DNA of 64,000 bases. It comes from Ruminococcus sp. AF31-8BH. GTDB taxonomy: Bacteria > Bacillota > Clostridia > Lachnospirales > Lachnospiraceae. Both the position numbers and the translations under genes were made by a program. The DNA lies in contig NZ_QTVN01000003.1 of NCBI RefSeq assembly GCF_003460605.1, positions 248,328 through 312,327 of the forward strand, given 5' to 3'. This document shows, one piece after another, positions 7,445 to 13,414 of the stretch (position 1 is its first letter; every line of letters begins with the position of its first letter). The notes below the pieces were generated by a model. That model searched no databases. It was not told where the DNA came from and saw only the letters and a program-made list of their open reading frames with translations.

Positions 7445-8317
7445 TTATTTCAGGCCTAACTGTGCCATAACCTGTTTTGTGATCTTAGCTACTAACTCTG
7501 CATCTGCATTAGCGTTGTTAGCTGTGTCTGCTGTCGGAGCATCGCTTCCGCCAACGAAATCATACTGATATCCTGGGAACTGTTTGTAGTCCTCGTTGTG
7601 GCAAGCGCCGCCGCAGTTGTGGCAGTTCAGGCCGTCTTTGTTCTGACAGAGGTTTGCAGGATGTTTTCCAGGCATACCGAATTTACGACGGATCTCATAA
7701 AGTTTCTTGATGTTCTCTTTATCGAATTCCTTCGGGCCGCCAAGAAGTTTGCTCTGATACAGAAGCTGTGCGTAGAACTCTACGGATTCCATCTTCATGT
7801 ATGCAGCGTTCAGATCTGTGCTCCATGTAAGAGCTCCGTGGTTCTCAAGAAGAACTGCATCGAAGTATGGAAGGTATTTCTCAAGGTTATCCGGAATCTC
7901 CATTGTAGAAGGTGTACCGTACTCAGCGATCGGAACGCATCCAAGAGCGATAACTGCCTCTGGCATGATCGGCTGTGTAAGCGGGATTCCTGCGATAGCG
8001 AAGGATGTTGCATAAATTGGATGAGCATGTACAACAGATCCTACATCCGGTCTCTTCTCATATACTCTCATATGCATCTTGATCTCAGATGATGGTTTGA
8101 ATCCTGGGTTAGCCTGGATAACATTTCCTTTTGCATCAACTTTACAGATGAACTCTGGAGTCATGAAGCCTTTGGATACACCAGTAGGTGTGCAAAGGAA
8201 CTCATTGTCGTTAAGCTTTACAGAGATGTTGCCATCATTTGCTGCAACCATGTTGCGGTTATAGATTCTTCTTCCGATGTCGCAAATCTGTTTTTTGATT
8301 TCGTATTCGTTTACCAT
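7445..8317 (-). CDS. Class II (L-fuculose-phosphate type) aldolase with C-terminal encapsulation peptide
   Basis: A 290-residue class II aldolase/adducin-family enzyme, starting at ATG 8317 behind AAGGAGG. Zinc and catalytic residues appear in order: GNISVKL, PSSEIKMHM (catalytic Glu), VVHAHPIYATSFA (two His ligands) and ENHGALTWS (third His). The expected reaction is cleavage of fuculose-1-P or rhamnulose-1-P to DHAP and lactaldehyde. The normal fold ends near residue 230. A cysteine-rich segment (CX7CX2CX3C) and a linker follow, ending in DAELVAKITKQVMAQLGLK, an amphipathic helix typical of a C-terminal encapsulation peptide. It is the first gene of the long BMC unit. It marks this as a sugar-phosphate-fed compartment rather than an ethanolamine or choline one. 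Confidence 0.92.
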   Translation of the reverse strand: MVNEYEIKKQICDIGRRIYNRNMVAANDGNISVKLNDNEFLCTPTGVSKGFMTPEFICKVDAKGNVIQANPGFKPSSEIKMHMRVYEKRPDVGSVVHAHPIYATSFAIAGIPLTQPIMPEAVIALGCVPIAEYGTPSTMEIPDNLEKYLPYFDAVLLENHGALTWSTDLNAAYMKMESVEFYAQLLYQSKLLGGPKEFDKENIKKLYEIRRKFGMPGKHPANLCQNKDGLNCHNCGGACHNEDYKQFPGYQYDFVGGSDAPTADTANNANADAELVAKITKQVMAQLGLK

Positions 8318-8343
8318 GCTTTTTTCCTCCTTAAGCACATTCA

Positions 8344-8378
8344 GGTGCGGTGGATTATGTATTTTATAGTACCGCACC
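8344..8378 (-). promoter_or_regulatory. Inverted repeat in the aldolase leader
   Basis: GGTGCGGT (8344-8351) and ACCGCACC (8371-8378) form a perfect 8-bp inverted repeat with a 19-nt loop. It lies between the predicted promoter and the aldolase ribosome-binding site. There is no U-run, so it is a candidate operator or mRNA hairpin rather than a terminator. Confidence 0.55.
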
Positions 8379-8434
8379 GGGTAACTTATCATGGCTGGAC
8401 ATAGTCAGCCTGTTACTTTTATGGTTATGTTGTA

Positions 8435-8534
8435 AGTTTACACCATTCCACATCATAAGTCAAGGTTTTTCCGTTGTTTTATGTTGTTTTGTGTGGAATC
8501 TTTGGAGAATTGCTATGTTGTTTTACGTGGTTTT
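8435..8534 (-). promoter_or_regulatory. Promoter and probable regulator-binding repeats of the long BMC unit
   Basis: On the minus strand, TTGACT (8458-8463) and TAAACT (8435-8440) are separated by 17 bp. Immediately upstream are TTGTTTT copies (plus-strand reading) at 8474-8480 and 8484-8490, exactly 10 bp apart, and a weaker pair at 8518-8524 and 8528-8534 with the same phase. ATTCCACA (8445-8452) and TGTGGAAT (8492-8499) form an inverted repeat bracketing the -35 box. The DeoR-family protein encoded at the left edge is the likely ligand; this is inference. Confidence 0.6.
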
Positions 8535-8552
8535 GATATTTTTCCCACATTC

Positions 8553-9101
8553 TCAAGGTTTGTTTTCTTTGCTTTCTTCTGTGCTTTTCCCGGATGGTTC
8601 TGCAGAAGTATCCTCAGGCTCATCCAGGTCCGCCTTTGGCTTTCCAGGAGCCTCTTCCCAGGGCATTACATCTCCCTCTTCCCGGAGATATTCCAGGATT
8701 TCCGGGATGCCTTCCTGCTGCTTGGAATCCACATAAAAGATCTTTTTGCAGCCGGCCAGCTGCAGCCAGGAGGTTGCCAGCTTCACATTGGCCTGGGGAT
8801 TATGGATCTTGGTGACAATGCCGATCACCTCGCGGTTGGCCATGCAGGTGATGCATGGGGGAAACAGGCAGTACGGCTCGATAGCTGATACCAGAAGTCC
8901 CACAACATCGGATTCATATGTATACAACGCCAGGGCGTGTCCAAGCCCTTGGGTCTGGGCATACTCTCCTGGCGTGTCTACGATTACATCAAAATTATTT
9001 ACATATTGTGTTTTGTGATAGTGTATTTTTTCTCCGCGCAAAGCCTGGGTCAGGGTTGTTTTGCCAGCTTCGCTGCGGCCGATGAGAACCAGTTTCTTCA
9101 T
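8553..9101 (-). CDS. EutP/PduV-like small GTPase
   Basis: A 182-residue protein of the EutP/PduV family. The P-loop is GRSEAGKTT (residues 8-16), the switch II motif is DTPGEYAQT, and TKIH replaces the usual NKxD guanine-specificity motif. EutP-type proteins are associated with microcompartment positioning, and some have acetate-kinase activity. The last 35 residues are an acidic, low-complexity tail (EAPGKPKADLDEPEDTS and on), not typical of the compact 140-160-residue family members. It starts at 9101, 6 bp after the EutS-like gene, and forms a two-gene unit with it. Confidence 0.9.
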   Translation of the reverse strand: MKKLVLIGRSEAGKTTLTQALRGEKIHYHKTQYVNNFDVIVDTPGEYAQTQGLGHALALYTYESDVVGLLVSAIEPYCLFPPCITCMANREVIGIVTKIHNPQANVKLATSWLQLAGCKKIFYVDSKQQEGIPEILEYLREEGDVMPWEEAPGKPKADLDEPEDTSAEPSGKSTEESKENKP

Positions 9102-9107
9102 ATTATA

Positions 9108-9485
9108 TCAGGTCCTTGTGATCGGGCATAAGGTAAAGCCCAGCTTGTTTCCCACATAGTCCAGAATGGCGCTTGTGGAAGCTTCCACCTCAGATACAGT
9201 GCCTGTGATGATCAGGCTTCCGCTGAAGCGGTCTACAAAGCCCAGCTCAATGCCGGATGACTTCATGGCAATGTCTGCCATAATAATGGCTGTCTCTGCA
9301 GGGCTGACAGTCATAATTCCAATGGCTGCCCTTGAATAATCCAGAGACGGGTCAAGTCCTAATTTGGTGTAAAGAATCTTATCCGGATTGGCAATGATAT
9401 GTGCCAGGGAAATCTGCTTGCCTGGTACAAGCTCCTGCACAATGCGCTGCTTCATTTCCGGAGACATGTTATCTGTATATCCCAT
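9108..9485 (-). CDS. EutS/PduU-type (circularly permuted) BMC shell protein
   Basis: A 125-residue shell protein of the EutS/PduU type. It begins with the β-barrel-forming segment (KQRIVQELVPGKQISLAHI) that precedes the permuted BMC domain, then IGIMTVSPAETAIIMADIA and GSLIITGTVSEVEASTSAILDYV. In PduU and EutS this segment plugs one face of the hexamer pore. The start at 9485 follows GGAGGAAAAA. It is the first gene of the whole locus and has its own consensus promoter (9592-9620). Confidence 0.93.
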   Translation of the reverse strand: MGYTDNMSPEMKQRIVQELVPGKQISLAHIIANPDKILYTKLGLDPSLDYSRAAIGIMTVSPAETAIIMADIAMKSSGIELGFVDRFSGSLIITGTVSEVEASTSAILDYVGNKLGFTLCPITRT

Positions 9486-9591
9486 TTTTCCTCCTGTCTG
9501 AAACTTTGGCTGATCCTGCCGTCAGCATACAGCATTCCCATACCTGAAAGTTTAATATATATACAAAATCTTTTGCTGTTTTTCTACCGTA

Positions 9592-9690
9592 ATTATACTA
9601 TCCGGTGTTTTGACTGTCAACAAAAAGCAACACTTTTCCTACATATATATGTGGTTTTTCTTGTGTTTGTGTGTTGTTTTTATTTGTTTT
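9592..9690 (-). promoter_or_regulatory. SigA-type promoter of the eutS-like unit with upstream direct repeats
   Basis: On the minus strand, TTGACA (9615-9620), 17 bp, and TATAAT (9592-9597) make a perfect consensus promoter for the shell gene at 9485. TTGTTTT repeats at 9674-9680 and 9684-9690 (10-bp phase) repeat the pattern found upstream of the aldolase unit, suggesting one regulator for both. This accounts for most of the 330-bp gap between 9485 and 9816, which it shares with the opposite-facing promoter at 9714-9742. Confidence 0.7.
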
Positions 9691-9713
9691 TCCAAATTTT
9701 TCTTATTTTACAG

Positions 9714-9742
9714 TTGACAGTCTTTTTCTGCTCTGTCATACT
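9714..9742 (+). promoter_or_regulatory. Candidate promoter of the PHP-domain gene
   Basis: TTGACA at 9714-9719, a 17-bp spacer, and CATACT at 9737-9742, pointing toward the gene at 9816. The -35 is perfect; the -10 matches four of six positions. Confidence 0.5.
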
Positions 9743-9815
9743 GAAAACAGTACAGGCATTCACAGCTTTTTAAACTTTCCGAATGCACAGACTTCTTAAC
9801 AGGAGATGATTTTTT

Positions 9816-10529
9816 ATGTATCTTTCCGATATGCATACCCACTCTATCGCAAGCGGGCACGGAACAAGCTGCACCATCAGCGACATGGCTAAGTCAGCTT
9901 CACGCAAAGGGTTAAAGCTTCTTGGCATTACAGACCACGGGCCAGCTACTCTTGCAGCAGGAACCGCGTCTTATTTCCGCAGTCTTACTTATTCGCCGCG
10001 GAAGCGTTTTAATGTGGAATTATTATATGGGATTGAACTGAATATTTTGGATGTGAACGGCAAGGTTGACCTGGAGCAGGAGCTGCTTGAGAAGCTGGAC
10101 TATTCTATTGCCAGCATACACGCCCAGAATTTCCATCCAGCCAGCAAAGAGGAAAACACCAAAGCCTTTCTTAATGTGATGAAAAATCCTATGGTAAAGA
10201 TTCTGGGGCATATTGATAATACCCAGTATCCGGTAGATTATGATGCAGTTGTAAAGGCAGCCGGAGAAAATGGGGTTCTTCTGGAGATGAATGAGGCTTC
10301 TCTTGCGCCTTATGGCTATCGCGGAGATACCCGCAGCAACTGTGCGGAAATTTTAAGATGCTGCCGCAAATATCTGGTTCCAATTGTACTGTCCAGCGAC
10401 AGTCATGGGGCAGAGCATATTGGGGATTTCACTTATGCGGCAGATTTTGTCCATCAGGCTATGTTCCCGGAGGGACTGATCCTGAATAACCAGATTCCGA
10501 AGCTGAAGATGATTCTCAGTATGCGGTAG
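9816..10529 (+). CDS. PHP-domain phosphoesterase (YcdX/histidinol-phosphatase-like)
   Basis: A 237-residue PHP-family metal-dependent phosphoesterase. The four conserved motifs are visible: SDMHTHSIASGHG near the start, GITDHGP at about 43, the GIELNI glutamate at about 70, and late motifs HIDN and SSDSHGAEHIGD. It is closest in layout to YcdX-type phosphatases rather than the full-length histidinol phosphatase. The substrate is not predictable from sequence. It is expressed divergently from the microcompartment locus and shares a bidirectional terminator with the next gene. Confidence 0.88.
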   Translation: MYLSDMHTHSIASGHGTSCTISDMAKSASRKGLKLLGITDHGPATLAAGTASYFRSLTYSPRKRFNVELLYGIELNILDVNGKVDLEQELLEKLDYSIASIHAQNFHPASKEENTKAFLNVMKNPMVKILGHIDNTQYPVDYDAVVKAAGENGVLLEMNEASLAPYGYRGDTRSNCAEILRCCRKYLVPIVLSSDSHGAEHIGDFTYAADFVHQAMFPEGLILNNQIPKLKMILSMR

Positions 10530-10594
10530 TGTGTGATTGTTCAAGCAAACGACTTGTTAGTAAATACCGCTCCTGCTAATTTTATCTGCAAAAT

Positions 10595-10637
10595 AAAAAG
10601 TTTCCCTGCACCCAATTTGTGGGTAGGGAAACTTTTT
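10595..10637. terminator. Bidirectional rho-independent terminator
   Basis: AAAAAGTTTCCCT (10595-10607) pairs perfectly with AGGGAAACTTTTT (10625-10637), with an inner CCC/GGG. U-runs occur on both strands. It separates the convergent PHP gene and the cysteine-rich gene. Confidence 0.9.
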
Positions 10638-10640
10638 GTT

Positions 10641-10946
10641 TTACTTTTCTTTTACGTCCTGATTTTCACGTACCTTCTTCATCAAATCAGCCAGTTCCTG
10701 ATACTTCCCGGTGACATAGCCATAATTTTTCCGTTTGTGGGGAAGCTGGCAGTTAGTGCAGTCCTTGAAGCCTTTTTCGTTGTAGTGGAAATTCCCGCCG
10801 CATTTATCCCCTAATGCATAGAGGGGACAATAGCAGAACAGGCAGTTGAAATCCTCCGGATCTGCGCCTTTATGACAGGGAAAAAATTCGCAGTTCTTAT
10901 GACTGAAGTAGGAATATTCCTTGCCTTCCCAATAATTTTTTTCCAT
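10641..10946 (-). CDS. Cysteine-rich small-domain protein (PF04071-like)
   Basis: A 101-residue protein rich in Cys and His: HKNCEFFPCHKGADPEDFNC, CLFCYCPLYALGDKCGGN and KDCTNCQLPHKRKNYGYV. This pattern matches the 'cysteine-rich small domain' family, a presumed metal-binding domain often found near or fused to cobalamin biosynthesis genes. A cobalamin riboswitch lies about 350 bp upstream on the same strand, in line with that association. The gene also has its own promoter (11000-11028) downstream of two terminators, so the riboswitch may not control it directly. The start has an AAAGGAG site at good distance. Confidence 0.82.
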   Translation of the reverse strand: MEKNYWEGKEYSYFSHKNCEFFPCHKGADPEDFNCLFCYCPLYALGDKCGGNFHYNEKGFKDCTNCQLPHKRKNYGYVTGKYQELADLMKKVRENQDVKEK

Positions 10947-10999
10947 TTTCCTGCTCCTTTCTCATCTGCCCTAACAAATTCCTTTTCCGCAGGATTTTT

Positions 11000-11028
11000 A
11001 TAGTAGAAATCTTCTATATCATTTTCAA
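11000..11028 (-). promoter_or_regulatory. Candidate promoter of the cysteine-rich gene
   Basis: Minus-strand TTGAAA (11023-11028), 17 bp, TACTAT (11000-11005). It lies just downstream of terminator 11034-11058. Confidence 0.5.
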
Positions 11029-11033
11029 TTAAA

Positions 11034-11058
11034 TAAAAAAATAACCGCTTACGCGGCT
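11034..11058 (-). terminator. Rho-independent terminator in the riboswitch leader (distal)
   Basis: Minus strand: AGCCGC, GTAA loop, GCGGTT, then a run of seven U's (complement of 11034-11042). It ends any transcript coming from the riboswitch before the cysteine-rich gene. Confidence 0.7.
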
Positions 11059-11087
11059 TCAAAATTCTCGCAGATATTTAAGAGGGA

Positions 11088-11202
11088 GCGATGCTACTCC
11101 GGGGTAGAATATGACCCGTTCATATATACGCGGAGGGAACGGTTTCATCCAAAGTAGTATCGCCTGCCATTTAATCTGTATAATTCATCTGAACAGGCGA
11201 TA
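11088..11202. ncRNA. Unidentified structured RNA segment with mutually exclusive stems
   Basis: Stem A pairs GCGATGCTAC (11088-11097) with GTAGTATCGC (11154-11163). As plus-strand RNA all ten positions pair, one by G-U; as minus-strand RNA one pair is A-C. Inside it, CCGTTC (11116-11121) pairs with GAACGG (11137-11142). Stem B pairs TATCGCCTG (11158-11166) with CAGGCGATA (11194-11202) and shares bases with stem A, so both cannot form together. No open frame of note is present. I do not recognise the motif. It lies between the two terminators of the cobalamin leader. Confidence 0.4.
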
Positions 11203-11208
11203 TTCCAT

Positions 11209-11236
11209 AAAAAATGTCCACTCACAAAAGCGGACA
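11209..11236 (-). terminator. Rho-independent terminator of the cobalamin riboswitch (proximal)
   Basis: Minus strand: TGTCCGCT, loop, AGTGGACA, then TTTTTT (complement of 11209-11214). It lies about 65 nt after the B12 box, where an expression platform is expected. Confidence 0.75.
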
Positions 11237-11299
11237 ACATTCCAGGGCTGCGGATTCCCTAAAACTGGTTGTTACACTTTCATCGGAAGTTTAACCTCG

Positions 11300-11475
11300 C
11301 CATACTAAGCAGGTTTCCTGGCTCCAGAATCATCGCATCATCTCTCCTTCTCATGCATACGCACAATGGACTCTGAGACTTGCTCCTCTGTTACAGTGAC
11401 CGGATCGCTCAGGTTTCTCACCTGATTCCCTCTTTCTGCCAGCTAATAGCTACCAGCACTTAATATGTTCAATAT
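11300..11475 (-). ncRNA. Cobalamin (AdoCbl) riboswitch
   Basis: Reading the minus strand, the conserved elements appear in order: GGGAATCAGGTGAGAAACCTGAGC, interrupted by GGTCACTGTAAC, then GAGTCCATTGTGCG, and finally the B12 box GGAGCCAGGAAACCTGC (complement of about 11307-11324). This is the standard cobalamin riboswitch core. A promoter lies at 11493-11521 and a terminator follows at 11209-11236. No cobalamin transport or synthesis gene follows within 350 bp except the cysteine-rich protein, so the original target may be lost or may be that gene. Confidence 0.92.
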
Positions 11476-11492
11476 GGAATTATACTGACATC

Positions 11493-11521
11493 ATAGTACC
11501 ACCTGCCTAAGTATTTGTCAA
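11493..11521 (-). promoter_or_regulatory. Promoter driving the cobalamin riboswitch
   Basis: Minus-strand TTGACA (11516-11521), 17 bp, TACTAT (11493-11498). Transcription would begin about 10-15 nt before the riboswitch core. Confidence 0.6.
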
Positions 11522-11631
11522 CCCGTAATCTGTTATTTATTTATCAAAATTATGGAAAGCAAATTCCGCTTTTATACTCTGTTTCGGACACCCTCAAGTT
11601 TTCACCATAAAGCCCAAAACAATCCCACCAT

Positions 11632-11669
11632 CAAAAACCTCCCGGATTCCATAGCGAGGATCCGGGAGG
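11632..11669 (-). terminator. Terminator of the NlpC/P60 gene
   Basis: Minus strand: CCTCCCGGAT (complement of 11660-11669), loop, ATCCGGGAGG (complement of 11638-11647), then TTTTTG. It lies 70 bp after the stop at 11738. Confidence 0.85.
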
Positions 11670-11737
11670 GATTCAAATTCTTTCATTAAATATGCCCGCC
11701 GATGCAGGTACTGTATTTATTCAGGCCTATGCTGCAA

Positions 11738-13123
11738 TTACACAAGACGTCTTACAGATGTAATGGTTCTGTATGCAGCATTGTCGCTGATCTTGATTCC
11801 GTCTCTGGAGTTGGACGCGTGTACAATCTGTCCATTTCCCATGTAGATTGCGACATGACCGCCGTAGCAGATCAGATCTCCTGGCTGTGCATCTGCATAG
11901 GAAACTTCAGTTCCTGCATTCTGCTGCTCATAGGAAGTTCTCGGAAGGCTGACGCCGAAGTTTGCATATACGCTCTGTACGAACCCAGAGCAGTCAGCAC
12001 CATTTGTCAGGCTTGTTCCACCCCATACATATGGATTTCCAACAAACTGTGTTGCATAGTTCACTACAGAAGATCCTGAGCCGGAAGAACTGCTGGATGA
12101 GCTGCTGGAAGAACTTTCAGAGTAGCTGTCATAATCTACTGTATTATCGCTGTCGATTACGTTTCCATACTCATCATATTCATAATCAGAAGAAGAATCA
12201 GAGCTTCCGCTTACAACGTCTCCATCCTCGTCATACTGAACATCTGTATCTGAACTGTCGCTGTAGTCCTCACTATCATCTTCACTGTAGTCATCATAGC
12301 TTTCATCACTCTGTGACTCTTCTGCTTCCTGTGCGGCAGCTGCTGCAGCGGCTGCTTCTGCCTCTGCCTGACGTCTTGCCTCTTCCTCAGCTGCAATACG
12401 CTCTGCCTCAAGCTGCTCGATCTCAGCCTGCTGCTCTGCAAGAAGGTTTGCATACTCGGTAGCCTGCTGCTGCGCGTATGCGATCTCATTCTCGCAGTCA
12501 GCACTGTTTGCACGGGTTACATCCAGCTGATACTGAAGATTGGACTGCTGTGCCTCATACTCCTGTTTCATTGTCTCGAAATCAGCTTTCTCCTGCTCGT
12601 ACTGATCTTCTAACTTCTGAACCTCTTCAATGGTTCTCGCATACTTCTGAAGGCTCTCTCTGTCCTGCTCATACATCTGCTGTGTGTACTCTGCCCTGGT
12701 AAGAAGATCTGCAAGGTTGTCTGCGTTGAGCATCATCTGGAACCATGCATTGTTTCCGCCTTTTTCATAAAGATACTGGATACGTTTCTTCATGGAGCTG
12801 TACTGTTTATCCTTGGCGTTCTGTGCCTTAGTCAGGTCGCCCTGGGTTTTCTCAATTTCCGCTTCCTTGGAAGCAATATCATTCTCAAGAGTCTGAATGG
12901 AAACCATGACATTAACAAGATCGGAATTCAGGGAATCGATCTGGCTCTCAAGCTGCTGTTTCTGCTCCCAGAGAGCATTCATACGTGCATATGTAGCATC
13001 CAGCTGCTGGCTTGTCCAAGCCTGCTCTTCTCTTAAGTCGCTCTCGCGGTCAGCCATTACGCTTACTGCCTGTGAGCCGCACATTAAAATTGCCAGTGTC
13101 AGACATACAATTCTTTTCTTCAT
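11738..13123 (-). CDS. Secreted coiled-coil NlpC/P60 peptidoglycan hydrolase (PcsB/CwlO-like)
   Basis: A 461-residue secreted enzyme. Residues 1-25 are a signal peptide ending SVMA. Residues 27-260 form a long coiled coil (repeated Gln/Glu/Leu, as in PcsB and CwlO). An Ala-rich patch and an acidic Ser/Asp/Tyr-rich linker of about 90 residues, including a run of Ser, follow. The C-terminal 110 residues are an NlpC/P60 domain with catalytic Cys in NGADCSGFVQSVY, His in GGHVAIYMG, and a third polar residue after VHASN. It probably cleaves stem-peptide bonds at sites of wall growth, controlled by its coiled coil (family knowledge). A WalR-like box lies upstream at 13163-13179. Confidence 0.92.
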   Translation of the reverse strand: MKKRIVCLTLAILMCGSQAVSVMADRESDLREEQAWTSQQLDATYARMNALWEQKQQLESQIDSLNSDLVNVMVSIQTLENDIASKEAEIEKTQGDLTKAQNAKDKQYSSMKKRIQYLYEKGGNNAWFQMMLNADNLADLLTRAEYTQQMYEQDRESLQKYARTIEEVQKLEDQYEQEKADFETMKQEYEAQQSNLQYQLDVTRANSADCENEIAYAQQQATEYANLLAEQQAEIEQLEAERIAAEEEARRQAEAEAAAAAAAAQEAEESQSDESYDDYSEDDSEDYSDSSDTDVQYDEDGDVVSGSSDSSSDYEYDEYGNVIDSDNTVDYDSYSESSSSSSSSSSSGSGSSVVNYATQFVGNPYVWGGTSLTNGADCSGFVQSVYANFGVSLPRTSYEQQNAGTEVSYADAQPGDLICYGGHVAIYMGNGQIVHASNSRDGIKISDNAAYRTITSVRRLV

Positions 13124-13162
13124 GTTTCGTCACCCTCATTTTTTAATCTAAATATCTAAATT

Positions 13163-13179
13163 TGTAATATGTTTGCAAT
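13163..13179. promoter_or_regulatory. WalR-like box upstream of the NlpC/P60 gene
   Basis: TGTAAT, five bases, TGCAAT. The WalR (YycF) consensus is two TGTWAH hexamers 5 bp apart; one position deviates. WalR commonly controls wall hydrolases of this type. The rest of 13124-13414 is AT-rich with no gene. Confidence 0.4.
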
Positions 13180-13360
13180 ATTTCAATCAATCTTGCTACA
13201 TATTAACACAGCTTCGCAAACATTTCAACCCTAAAATGCAATAAATTTTAAATTTCTGTAACATTTCGTAATATATTTGTATTTCATTTGCCAGAAATAC
13301 AGCGTTCTTATAAGCAAAATCCCACAACCGTAAATTGATTTTTGTAATTCGTAATACTCA

Positions 13361-13395
13361 AAAAGGAGGAAACCAGTTTCAAACTGATTTCCTCC
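13361..13395 (-). terminator. Terminator of the wall-binding hydrolase gene
   Basis: AGGAGGAAACCAGTTT (from 13364) pairs with AAACTGATTTCCTCCT (ending 13395) with one or two mismatches. The minus strand continues with TTTTTG. Confidence 0.85.
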
Positions 13396-13414
13396 TGTGT
13401 AAATCACTGTGAAA

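Noticed and set aside
11111..11308. 65-codon plus-strand frame in the riboswitch leader
   Set aside because: No ribosome-binding site, and the region is explained by RNA stems and terminators.
12080..12330. Serine/aspartate codon-rich stretch as a DNA microsatellite
   Set aside because: It is an in-frame low-complexity linker of the NlpC/P60 protein with varied codons, as is usual between coiled-coil and catalytic domains.
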